From Rallus limicola (taxonomy: Eukaryota; Chordata; Aves; Gruiformes; Rallidae), in the NCBI GenBank assembly GCA_022605955.1, contig JAKCOZ010000002.1, positions 73,078,783 to 73,142,782 on the forward strand: a stretch of 64,000 nt of DNA, given 5' to 3'. Each line of letters starts with the position of its first letter. Position 1 is the stretch's first letter. The position numbers and the translations under genes are program-made. Positions 41,411 to 53,400 of this stretch are shown here, in pieces. The notes under the pieces are model-generated. The model saw only the letters and a program-made list of their open reading frames with translations, made no database searches and was not told the DNA's origin.

Positions 41411-44400
41411 GTAGGTATTCTTTCTATTTCCTTTCTATTTATTATGTTTATCAGTTAATGCAGGTTTTTGTTCCTTACTTTTCTGGAGTTCAGAGGCAGA
41501 CAAAGCTGTGAGCAGATTAACAAGTAGCTGCTAGTTCTGAAGAGAGCCAGCTGAATGCTGACACTTTGTCCAAGCTTTGTGTGATGTGTTTCAGGGACTG
41601 CTTTATCAGTCTGAGACTTTAACTCTCTACTGATGCCCCAAAAACTCAGTTCAAGTGCCTCAGTGGCAGGAAAACTCTGGCATGATTTCCTCAGGCACAC
41701 AGATGAGAGAGTTCTGAGCCTACGAAAGGCCAGACCCCACTTTTATCATTTTCACTACTAGCCTCTGTGATCACTGGGGGAGAAGACTGCTTGGCAGCAG
41801 CTCCTCACGTCTGGAAGTCTGTGCTTTGCAAACTCCCTGCCAACTTTACAAGATTAATCTGACTACTTTAATTAAAACCAAGTTCTGATTGTTGCCAGCA
41901 AAGGCAGCAGCACCTGGTTTTATATACGCAAAGGTTTCCACTTTTGTGAATGTTAAATTGATTAATTATTATGAAGTTATCGAGTCCTGACCATGAAGGA
42001 GATAGTTCTTTGGTGTTTTCTGCCATATTTAGAAGCAGACAGCTTGCATTATACCCCCACCCCCCCAAAGGGTAAGAATCCCAGCTTTCATTTCTAATGG
42101 ATTCTGAGCTAGTAAATGCTGTGTATATAAGAAACCAGTTACTCGATGGACAGAGCATCTAGAACACTGTCAGCTGCTGTACATCTACAGGCACAGATCC
42201 ACTCAACAGACAGTGTATGTAATTTATATATTTTTAAACTTGTGTTCAATGCACAGCAGACTAGAATTACTTCTCCTCACATTTTTGCTGCTTGTCAGAA
42301 CCCGAGACACCGAGTGTGTTTTCCATGAGCCTCCAGATAACCAGGGTTGGGATTGGGGTTTGTTGTTTTTTTTTTTAAAAATCCTGCCCTGCACTATGAC
42401 TCAATAGATCCACTATGCCTGGTATTAAATACATGTCAAGAGCCTTGAAGGATGGATACCACTGGTGATGCCTTGCAGAAAATGTGCTTCTAAACAAGAG
42501 TCTGTAGAAAGTTTAAGGACCAACCTTTCACATATTATACTAGTATAATTTAATTTAATCATTTATTCCAGATATATTTGAGCATAAAATATTTTACTTA
42601 TTTTAAACAGCAGTAAATCAAAATTCTATTTGACTTTATGTGGCTTCATAACAAATACTCATAGGACATAGCAAATCCTTTGGAGAAACAGGAGACAAAA
42701 GCATCAATAAAAAGAAGGAAAAAAATCTCTGGATGTTTTGGGACCTTCATTGCCTTTTATGGGCCTCCAAAAGAAAAATAGTTTCCATTATCTCTAATGA
42801 AAAATATTTTAGCAGTGTCTGGTTTGTATTTTCTTTGTGTTTAGATTAAGTGCAATGGAGTTTAAAACTGCAATAACAAAGGATGTTACTATAAATGTAA
42901 CGTTCTAAAGAGTAAATGATTTTGCAATTGACTCATACCTACCAAATGCCTCACAAGATATAAGCCACAGGTTTCTAGCATATTACAGAACTGCTCAAAA
43001 GTCCCATGTGAGGGAAAACTATTAAATGAAATAAAATACACATAGAGAAAAGTGATGTTTAAGTTAGCTCAAGTTCAGGAATATTTAGCAGATTTGTTTA
43101 AAATTAATATTTTTCTTGCTGCAGCATATATTAAGAAGAATCCCTAAATAAATTCACCCAGTACCCCTTAAGTAGCAGGGAACACTTCACAAGATCCATA
43201 TGCCTTGCTTTTTGTGGCCTAGGTTCCTTTCATAAAAGCTTTCACCAGCAGCACATTCACGTTTGGCTTAACTGTCCTGAGAAGAAAAAAATTATTAGCC
43301 GTTAAAACAATAAATAGAAATTATTTTTAAACACTAAAAGTTTAAATAGTCTTTAATTATTTTAATTATTTTGAATACAATAATTGGACAGGTCTTAGTT
43401 TGGGTTGGCTAGAGTCCTTATTCAACAAGAGAAAATTTTTACTAGCACTTGTCAAGAGACAGATGACATAAGAGATCATCATCAATCTGCCTAAAGAACA
43501 GATGACATCTCAAAAACCCATCTGCAGTTTCCCTAGCAAGGAAATTCTCTTGACTGTTTAAAGCAACTGCAAAAACCACAGACCACAATCACCAGAAGAA
43601 TAGGAAGAACATGAGGAAAACTAAATTTAGACATGTTAAGATTCTGCTAGGGTCAGAAACAACAAATTAACTAGAAATAATGAAAACCTTTCCTGAAATC
43701 CTTGGAAATTTGCATAGATGCAAAGAAATTATGTTAATGAGAGTGATAAAAACCCTAGTCTTATTGAAACTCACTAATTCCAGTTTATTCTGACCAGAAG
43801 ATAATGTTTCATGTTAAATTATAGGGTTGCATTCCTCTAAAGGCTTAAGTCATATTGAATAAAGCATCAGAGAAACAATTAAAACTCATAAAGGTTGGAG
43901 GAGATGGTGAAATATCAACTCTAGATTTAAATTCTACTTTAATTTAAATCTTTCCAGATCACAGTGCAAGTATTTATGTTAACTCAATGTTATATTTAGC
44001 TGCTTTGTCTGTAGACAATCATAACCCCCTTCAGAAAACACAGAGCCTGCAATATTTATGATGGAGGAGCCACAATGAGCTTCACAAGGCTATTAACAGA
44101 TGCCTTCACAAGGCTATTAACAGATACAGAGAGGCTTATTTTTCAAAGTTTCATAGGAGACATTATCCCTCATGTCTTAAATAGGCCCTGATGACACCTA
44201 TCCTTGTATTCTGAGATACCTAGAAATAACAGGCATGCCATACAGACATGTCCTGAAGAACAAGGCAAAACTTTTCCCAAAAGCACCAGTAGAATCTACA
44301 TCAAGGAGAGACAGAGAGCAAAGCAACAAGCACTACAGTCGTGACACAATTCTGCATTCACAATACATGTTTAATGCATCTCTAATAAGCTCCTAAGAAA

Positions 44401-47400
44401 CAGTATCACTTACCCATGATATCAATATTAATCTTCATAATCCCATGACATGGTGTAATTTCACAGTGCACAACCTGGTCCCTTCCCTTAAAATGTAGGC
44501 TGCAGTACTTCTGTCTGCCCCCCTTTCCCATGACTTCCCCCTCCGTTCAGTACTTCAGGGAGAAGAGCTGCCACACAGCCATATCCCTCTAACTCCATCC
44601 TAGGGAAAAACTCCAGCTCTTTCTATCAAATGAAAGGAGCAAATGAGGGAAAGTGTTATACAAGGTAGGTCTGCACCCCAAAAAGTCCAGGCAAGGGTCA
44701 GTACCCCCACCAAGGTGTTAAGACCCAACAGGCACATCCCAGAAGCTTGGCAATAATCAATTCAGCTAAGGAACAGGAAATACAGACCCCATGCCACACA
44801 CAGTGGTTGTCACTTCAGCTGGTGACACGATGCTAAGAAAATCTAAGGGATTGTGCCTTATTGCTGACAATGCAGAGTTAGGTCCCACCAGCAGCACAGA
44901 TGCAGGGAAACACACCATGCCAGGCAGATATGCTACTTTATAAGGCATTACCTCAGTACAACGCTGCAGTATGCCACAGCTACAGCAGGTGATTCGGTGT
45001 GGATTGTAAAAGGCAGGATCTAAAGGTAACCTAGTCAAGCAAGCTTAGTCTTGAGAGGGAACCAAGGATGGGTGTGTTTGCCCATTTTAGGTACTAGAGC
45101 ATCAGCAGTCAGACTCAATTGCTAGGAATTCTGCTGTAGTTTGTCATTCCTCACACATCCACAATGTGCTAAGCGAACTCAGGAGCCACTCCAGGTGGAA
45201 GAGAGAAGCATGATCTCTACCTGTCTTATTACAGCAACATAAGCAATCTCAGTGCAATTCATCTACACCTACAGCTGTTGCAGTCTGAGAAGCAGACAAT
45301 TTTGAAGACTTTGACCTTAGGATTTATGAGAAACTTCCTCAATTCATACTCAGATTATTCATTTTAAGACTTTGTTAAGCATGCAATACACAAGACCAGT
45401 GTCCAAAGAGACCTGTGGTCTCTTGGAGCAGTCTCGCTGGGCAGCTTCACTCCCTTCCTCTGCTGGAAAACTGGTAAACACCAGAATTGAAAAATATCTC
45501 CATAGTATGTTTTTCAGTCTTCCATAACACTAGGTTTCTTTTAATAATTCAGATAGCACTTCCTTTGGCTGTAATAGAACCTACAGTGAGATAAATTGTC
45601 TCCAATAGCTTTTTTTACTTCATACATTGTATAGATCAGAAACTGCTCTTGTAAAGACTATATTGACATTTACACTGGGATTCATTTGCTTAAAATAAGC
45701 AAGTAGTGTTACAGGTGTCATTTGTTCTGCTGTTCCAGAAGAGCTGAATTCCAGAAGTTTGTGTGCTACATCTATCAATTTCGTGCTGCTGTTTTTGTTA
45801 TCAAAGGTCACCTAACCTGGCAATACACACACCTAGGAGACCTAAATCCCACTCAGTGACCAAAGATCAGTTTAAATGGTGTGGTGGTGGTAGAAGTCAC
45901 TTGTTTTGCAAATGAAGGCCTGCAATTCTACAACAAGCTTTACTAGTACCTAAGGTCTCTACAATACTTAATTTAAAATGGAATTATGTTGTATTTCAAT
46001 TATTTTAACCATGATGTAGAAGTTTATCAACAAGACCAAAAAGAAAAAAGAAAAGCAAGCACAAAAAGGTAAGCTTTGGTTTATTTCTGTGAACATCACT
46101 GACTGAAGTACTATTCTATGACATATGAACTGCACCACAAAGATCACCTGGAAGGATCAGGTCTACTGTTACTCAGCAGTGGGACTTAAAGCTGACCAGT
46201 TTAAGGAGTTCAGGGTCTGGATTAGACATGAATGAAAAATTTAATTGCAGTATTATTAGCCTGTTTCTGATTGTGATGATGTGATACAACATAAGAGGCA
46301 AAGCGAGCAGAAAACACAGGAACTGCTGTATTTGTCCTTCAGCATGGTAAGAACACAAGTGGCTTCCCAGATCATCCAGTCAGTGGCACATCATGAACAT
46401 GAGCATTAAGTAGCACAGCTTCTTAACAGTTCTATTCTTCTGCTCCTACCTGCAGTTGTAAGGGAAAAACTTAAATATCTTTTTTTTCCCCAAGCAAATT
46501 ACACAATGGCAGTTGAGACAGAAGATTCAAAGACAAGTACTGCAGAAATTGGAGTGGAAACAGTTTAATGCAGAAGAGAGAAGATATTTTCCACCTAATT
46601 TGAAGCTATGATGAATAAAGCATTTATATGGTGATCTTACACTAGAAATTGGGTGTTCTGGCAGAATTAAGAACTCGCTTTTTTTTTTGTAAGCAGTTGT
46701 ATAGTTCTTCACAGACCCACTCCCTCCCTCCCCAACCCAACAGGAAATAGGAAGTGATGGTGAAGTTTATTTCCTCTATCAATTTCCAGGTATGCATGGT
46801 GCTTAAGCAGTTGAATTTTGTGGTTTTTTTCAGATTACACCTGGAAGCAAGGCTTCAGCTGCCAACCTGTGCCCTGGTGATGTTATTATAGCTATTGATG
46901 GTCTAAGCACAGAGAGCATGACACATAACGATGCCCAGGAGAGAATTAAAGCAGCTGCACATCAGCTTAGTTTGAAAATAGAGAGGTATGTGTACATGTC
47001 TGCTTACTTCTAAAAGAAGATACTGCCCAACCAACCAGTCTTACAGTGCAACTATTATACAGTGTAACTATTTTAAATAGCTTTAGGAATTCCACAAAGC
47101 CTTTTACATTTCAAGCATCCAGACCTACTTCACCAAATCCAGGTTAGGCAAGATGACCCAGAATAAATCTTCACAGCCACAAGAACAACAGTTTCCCTCA
47201 GACTATTCACATATTTACTGAGCTGTGAGCCATACCACCTACTGCCTCTGCTGACTCCTCAAATCCTATGTTTATTGCCTGTAATTAAATGGTTCTTCCT
47301 ATTTTTGGGGAAATAAAGCCCTCAGCTACCTGCCACTTGTTCAGTTACCTCCATGCTCTAAGTCCCTCAGCCACAGTTGCTTGTCATTGCCTCCTGCTCC

Positions 47401-50400
47401 CAACCACAAAGAAGCTCAACTGGCCTCACAGTTATGGAAAGCAACATCACACCACACTTTCATAAGGGGTGACAAAGAAGGGGGCTTAAAGCCAACCTCT
47501 TCAGTCACAACATATTAACCCAAATACAGGATTCTCAAAACAACATTAACAACAAACCAAAATTTTAAAACTTCTCTTACCTAAGATGCAGGAGTCCAGA
47601 AACCTTTCTGGGTTCATTTCTTTCATCTAAAGCCAGCAACAGAAAGAACCTACATCTCCTCATCCCCTGAGTTAGCTCAAGCCTTTAATCAGAACCACCT
47701 AGTGCACTCTCTCAGCTGCCTCCAAGCATCAGACAGCTGTGATTGACCCGAGGTCTTCAAGGAGCCACAGCAGTTTATTACAGCTGATCACAATATTTCT
47801 TTCCAAATACAGAAGGTTCTTGGGTTTTGGTGTTTCCTTAGCTTGTTTGTTGGGTTTTTTTAGAGGAACACTGAACATGTCATGGTTAAAAATTCCTACA
47901 GTTAGTTCTAGGTTCTGTTACAGACTGATATAGGCCATTTAGCAAGTCTAAGCAACTTTCAACATACAGTGGTGTTGTGCCTATGAAATATTTGCATCCT
48001 TTTAAAATGCTAAATACTTGTATTTATACAAAAAGCAGTACTAGGTTAATATTTAACATTAAACTATTTCAAAATTATCTGGCAAATTTCAGTTTGTCAA
48101 TCAAAACAGATTTGTAAGTGATATTTGCATGTCTGTTATCTCTGCCTAAATGACTGAATCATCTGTGCAACTTCTATTTGCAAGAGCACATACACTTTGC
48201 ATACCTAGATTGCTCTCCTTCTACACTGAAAACCAAGCTTTGCAAGGATATTGGGATAATAAAAAAAGAACTCAATGTTGCTCAGATTTAGGATTACTCC
48301 TATATTCACTTACTTGTTCAAAGTATTTTGAGGACCCAAAATATATTCTTGTAACCATTAAAGAACTCAAAACTGTATAAAGTTTGGTCAGCACGAGTCA
48401 GAAAGGCCCTGACTGCCCTTTGCATTTGGTATTTCCAACTGGTTGTACTCAGCACTGGTGAGTCCCAGAGCACTGCGTTCAGTTTTGGGCCCCTCACCTC
48501 AAGAAGGACATTGAGATGCTTGAGCGTGTCCAGAGAAGGGCTACAAAGCTGGTGAAGGGTTTAGAAGACAGATCTTATGAGGAGTGGCTGAGGGAGCTGG
48601 GATTGTTTAGTCTGGAAGAAAGCAGATTGAGGGGAGAACTCATCACTCTCCACAACTACCTAAAAAGGTGGTTGTAGTGAGGTGGGGGTCGATCTCTTCT
48701 CCCTGGTAGCTAGTGACAGAACAAGGGGAAATGGTCTTAAATTGCATCAGGGGAAGTTTAGTTTGGATATTGGGAGAAAATTCTTAATGAAAGGGCTATC
48801 ATATATTGGAACAGGCTGCCCAGGAAGGTGGTTGAGTTGCCATCCCTGGAGGTGTTTAAAAGAGTAGATGTTGTACTTGGTAACATGATCTAGTGTTGGA
48901 CCTTGTTGGACTGGATAGATGGTTGGACTCGATGATCTTGAAGGTCTTTTCCAACCAGAACCATTCTATTCTATGACAGGATATATAATTTTTTATGAGG
49001 AAAATACACTTTATATATATTGATTATATATAGTACACATGTACCATTGATGTGATTTTTGTCAAAATATTAAAAATGGACAGAACTGCAAATTTTCAAG
49101 CTTCATTATACTTTACAGGGACATATGCAACACTATAGGAACTGAAGTAAAATTCTGCCTTTCTTTCTAGGGCAGGAACTAAATTATGGTCCCCACAAGT
49201 TTCAGAGGATGGCAAAGCACATCCCTACAAGATAAATTTGGAAGCTGAACCACAGGTATGAATTGTTAAAAGTTACCTAACCATTTCTATTTATCTTTTT
49301 ACACTCTAAATGATCTCCCACGTGGTCATCAAAGTTGTGCACATTGACTGGTGTGCAGAAATGAGAAATCACTGAGTTCTATGAAAAGGATCTCCTCCAT
49401 TTATATAATAATTAAAATTACTCAAAAAGTCATAGAAGTTTTTAATCTAGTCAGATTTTTTTCCTCTTGCCAGACAGACATTTTCAAGTCCACTAAGTTT
49501 CACAAAGGGAAGACAACAGTTTAAAATACATTATAAGCCAACTAAATAAAAATAATAGATGAAGACTCACACAATCTTCTCTCTACCTAATTTCTGTTTG
49601 CAAGCAAATACAAGATTGTTACAAATGAAAGTAAAAATATTTTAAATTGTTTGGGAATTTGGCCAAATGTTCAGCCAAGGAATGGTTGCTTTGGCTTCAA
49701 TGAATGCAAATTATTCTGCAGATGCTTGGGAATGGCTATATGAAAACTGGTAAGCAACAAAACACTGTGCCTACTTGCAGCTATGGAACAAGGAACCTTT
49801 ACACAGTAACCAACTCTTGCTTTAGGCCAAGTGCTCCCATAGAGACATTTGGAGACTGATACAGGCAATTGTCATAACACAATGAAAACACTCCCTATTT
49901 TTTCCTCTGGGAAAAGGAATCGAGGCAACAATCCTAGCAAATAACCTACAGCAGTATGTGGCTGACTGAGAGCCACTCTGGAAAGCTACATATAAAAACC
50001 AGCCACCTATTTTCATTAGCCTGGAGCAACTTACAGAGTGATGTGTATATAATAGGAAACAACAGGCTACTTGAAGTAATACTACTAATACAATCACATC
50101 ATATTCTCTATAGAAGCAATTTGGGGCCCAAGGTTCTCAAAGAATATAATTAGGAAGAGAAAATAAAACAATCTAAATGGCAAACTTAATCTTATAAAGT
50201 TTTTTTTTGACTACTTTCTGCTGTATTGTCACTGTCAAACACTACTGTGACACCTATGTTTTTTCTCAGTTACAATCCATTTAACCTATTTTAAAATTTC
50301 TTGAATCGTTTTTATTTGGGCTTTTCTTTTTTGCCTCTATCTTTTGTCTTTGAACATTTCAGTGTGACTAGGCTTTTGGCCATGAAAGACATTACACATT

Positions 50401-53400
50401 CTTAGGAGACACAAATATAATATACACATAGATAAGTACTTGTATATTATTATATCAAGAATGTGTATATTACATTATATCAAGAAAAAAAACAAACCCA
50501 TTATTTTAAATTTATAATCTATTACTGCTTATAATAAAATTTTGAAACAATTGTAATTGTTCTAGTCCAGTTTTGAGGATCTCTTCCCTCTTCCATAAGA
50601 GCATTCAGACATAAAGGTTTTAGTCAGATGATATCTCCAAAAGGTAAACATTTGTGTACTGCCATAGCAATTATCCCCATGGAATGCCATCATATGATCC
50701 ATGTTGGATGCACTTCTAACGACTTTACAGGCTACATTCATTCTATCCCTAAAATGTGTATCAAAGCAAGATGTAGTTAGCCCTGCAAAAAGGACATCAG
50801 TCAGCTGGGAAAAAAAATTAAGAATTCTGTAATTCTCAAACATTCCTGATTAGGCATTTCAACAACCTCCAGTTCTCATTTAGCTTTTGAACTAAAGGAG
50901 GACTCTCCACAGATTCAATGTGATCCAATAAACACAAGAGCTGGACTATTTTATCTGCTGTATGTTCTGTCACTTACATTTTATACGAATAGATGAGTTT
51001 AAAAGAAAATAGAATTTAAGTCTAACTAACTGCAAATACTTGTTTCACAACTGTTACCTTGTAAACATGCTATAATGGTGTCACGTCTTCTGTGATGTTT
51101 GCTTGTCAATAAATAAGAGGGATGAAATGACAATGTTCATGGTTGCTTTGTTCGTTTTGTATCATCCATGGATATAAATCCATTTTCAATACTTCAATAT
51201 TAATATCTTTCATTAAGTAGACATGATCCTAAATACTAGTAGATTATTTCCATTTACTAATACATTTTTTTAATTGCAACCCAGTTCTATCAGACAGAAA
51301 CAAGGAATTGCAAGTGAAATCTTTGTGCTCTTTTATCTGATTGCTGCTTTCAGTAGCCTCTTACAGTGCAATGCTGCTAAACATTTTCATTTAATAAACC
51401 TGCTGTTTACTGTTTGCATTTTCTGGTTGCACATTCTATATATCCATGACTTTTCTTTAGGTCTGTTCCTAAATATATTTCTGATACTGTTGTTTTAAAG
51501 GAAAACAAAGGGCTGAGTGACATTCGGGTTTTCCTAATTTGTATAAATTATTCACAAAATTTTGGACAGAGATTAGGTATTGTTTTATGAAAGAAATAAG
51601 GCTCTGAGGAATGAATAAAAATATACAGGTGTCAAAAATCACAGAATCACAGAATTGTAGGGGTTGGAAGAGACCTCAAGAGATCATGAAGTCCCACCCT
51701 TATATGTGTCCATAATACTTATCTAATCTGCCCTTATTACCTTGATTTATTCTGTGAATTTTAGTATTCAAGTGTCCATTCTGGGTTTTTTTGTAATGCA
51801 TTGTATTTGTTCTAATTAGAATTTTTTCTAGCTAAAGAAAGACTAAAGGTAATCTAAAATAGAATTTCAGCATCCAAAACCTGCTTTGTTTAGAGTTCTA
51901 TTTAGCAGAATAAGTTTGTACAGCTTGCAAGACATAAATCAAAGACCACAACCTGAATAATTTTAAAGCTGAAGATGTCAGATGTTGTGTCACCATTAAA
52001 AACTTCAAAGGCTTCAAAGTATGGAGTGAGTTCAGAAGAATGTCCTCAACTTGATGCATATCAAGACTTATTTCAGTAAAAAGAAGTGTTAAAAATGATG
52101 GGGTTTTTTTACAATAAAATCTTCATACTTTTCCAAGCCCCTCCATCAGTATGGGACAAAAATGCCAATTTCAGACATAAGCAGTAAAGTAAAGCAATTA
52201 AGCTAACTAAAGCAAAGCAATTAAGCTAAAGTTTTTAAAAGAAGGTAAAAAGCTCAGAATTTAGAGAAGCTCAAAATTTAGAGAAGGTAAAAAGCTCAAA
52301 AGTTAGAATGCAGCAGGTTACTGTAACAGAATCATTAACATTTCTTCTTAAAGTTCCAAATGTGGACTGTCTTCCATTTGCCCTGAGGCAGGAGCATAAT
52401 AGTCTCTGTAAGTGTCATATAGAAAACTCATGGAAAAATATAGCATGTTTGCACCAGTTAAAAAAAATAACAAAAGTAAAAGCCAAAGTAAAAACCTCAG
52501 AGATTAACAACACTCCTGTTGTCAGTTTTACCCGTTACTAGCTTTGGTGTGCATTGTAGCTTTGTGTATTTTGTCTGCCCATCATGTGCAGGAATTCAAG
52601 CCTATTGGTTCAGCTCACAACAGAAGGGCCCAGCCTTTTGTTGCAGCAGCAAATATTGATGACAAAAGACAGGTAGTGAGCTCCTCCTATAATTCTCCCA
52701 TTGGGCTGTATTCATCTGGCAATATCCAAGACGCTCTTCACGGACAACTGAGGGGGCTCATTCCTAACTCATCGCAAAAGTGAGTACTGGTATTTACTTA
52801 TAATATGTGGTCATCTGTGGTATATCACTATCTGTTCTGTTTTCAATTAAAAAGTCCAGCTCTTGCTGTTTTCTTCTGATAATTAGGAGTTTATTGATGA
52901 TCCAAAAAAACAAAAAAAGAAAAAGGTGATAAATGAAGCCATTTTTTCCAACACAGAAAACTACCCATTCAGGTCTGTAGTAGCAACACCCCAGGTAGCC
53001 AAAACTTGCTCTCTGTTGGGCTGCAGCACTCTCTACCATCCTCCTCTCTTACAACTGCATTTTACTCTGAATGTTTCTGAGCACTAAAGCGATTGTAAAC
53101 TGAGTAGCAGGCATGTACAAACCAAACACGGTTACTTCATGGCTACAATTTTTAAACTTTGGTTTTCCTTTTTAACTAGAACAAGCACTTGTAGGCCAAA
53201 TAAAGTTATTTTAACCCTCTTTTCTTTACAGGATATGAACTACTTTGAACACAAGCATAATATTCGGCCCAAACCTTTCATAGTCTCAGGCCGAAGCAGG
53301 TTATAAGCTCTGAGTGCTGTGGTGGATGTGGATGCATGGTGTTATTTTTTTAATGGATACTCGCTATTCATTTAATAGAGCATACTGATGCATTTATACT

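Larger units (their letters stand above)
41411..46833 (+). other. PDLIM3: PDLIM3 intron 1 (5.4 kb)
   Basis: Non-coding. It contains two perfect CArG boxes (42753-42762 and 45082-45091), a 24-bp tandem duplication at 44079-44126 and AT-rich segments around 43318-43385. The acceptor is GGTTTTTTTCAG at 46822-46833. No transposon is recognised. Confidence 0.8.
49256..52591 (+). other. PDLIM3: PDLIM3 intron 3 (3.3 kb)
   Basis: Non-coding and AT-rich. It contains an imperfect 22-bp tandem duplication at 50441-50485 (TGTATATTAxxATATCAAGA type), a short CR1 end fragment at 51638-51703 and an A/AG-rich internally repetitive stretch at 52183-52305. The acceptor GCCCATCATGTGCAG has a poor pyrimidine tract preceded by TG-rich sequence. 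Confidence 0.75.
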
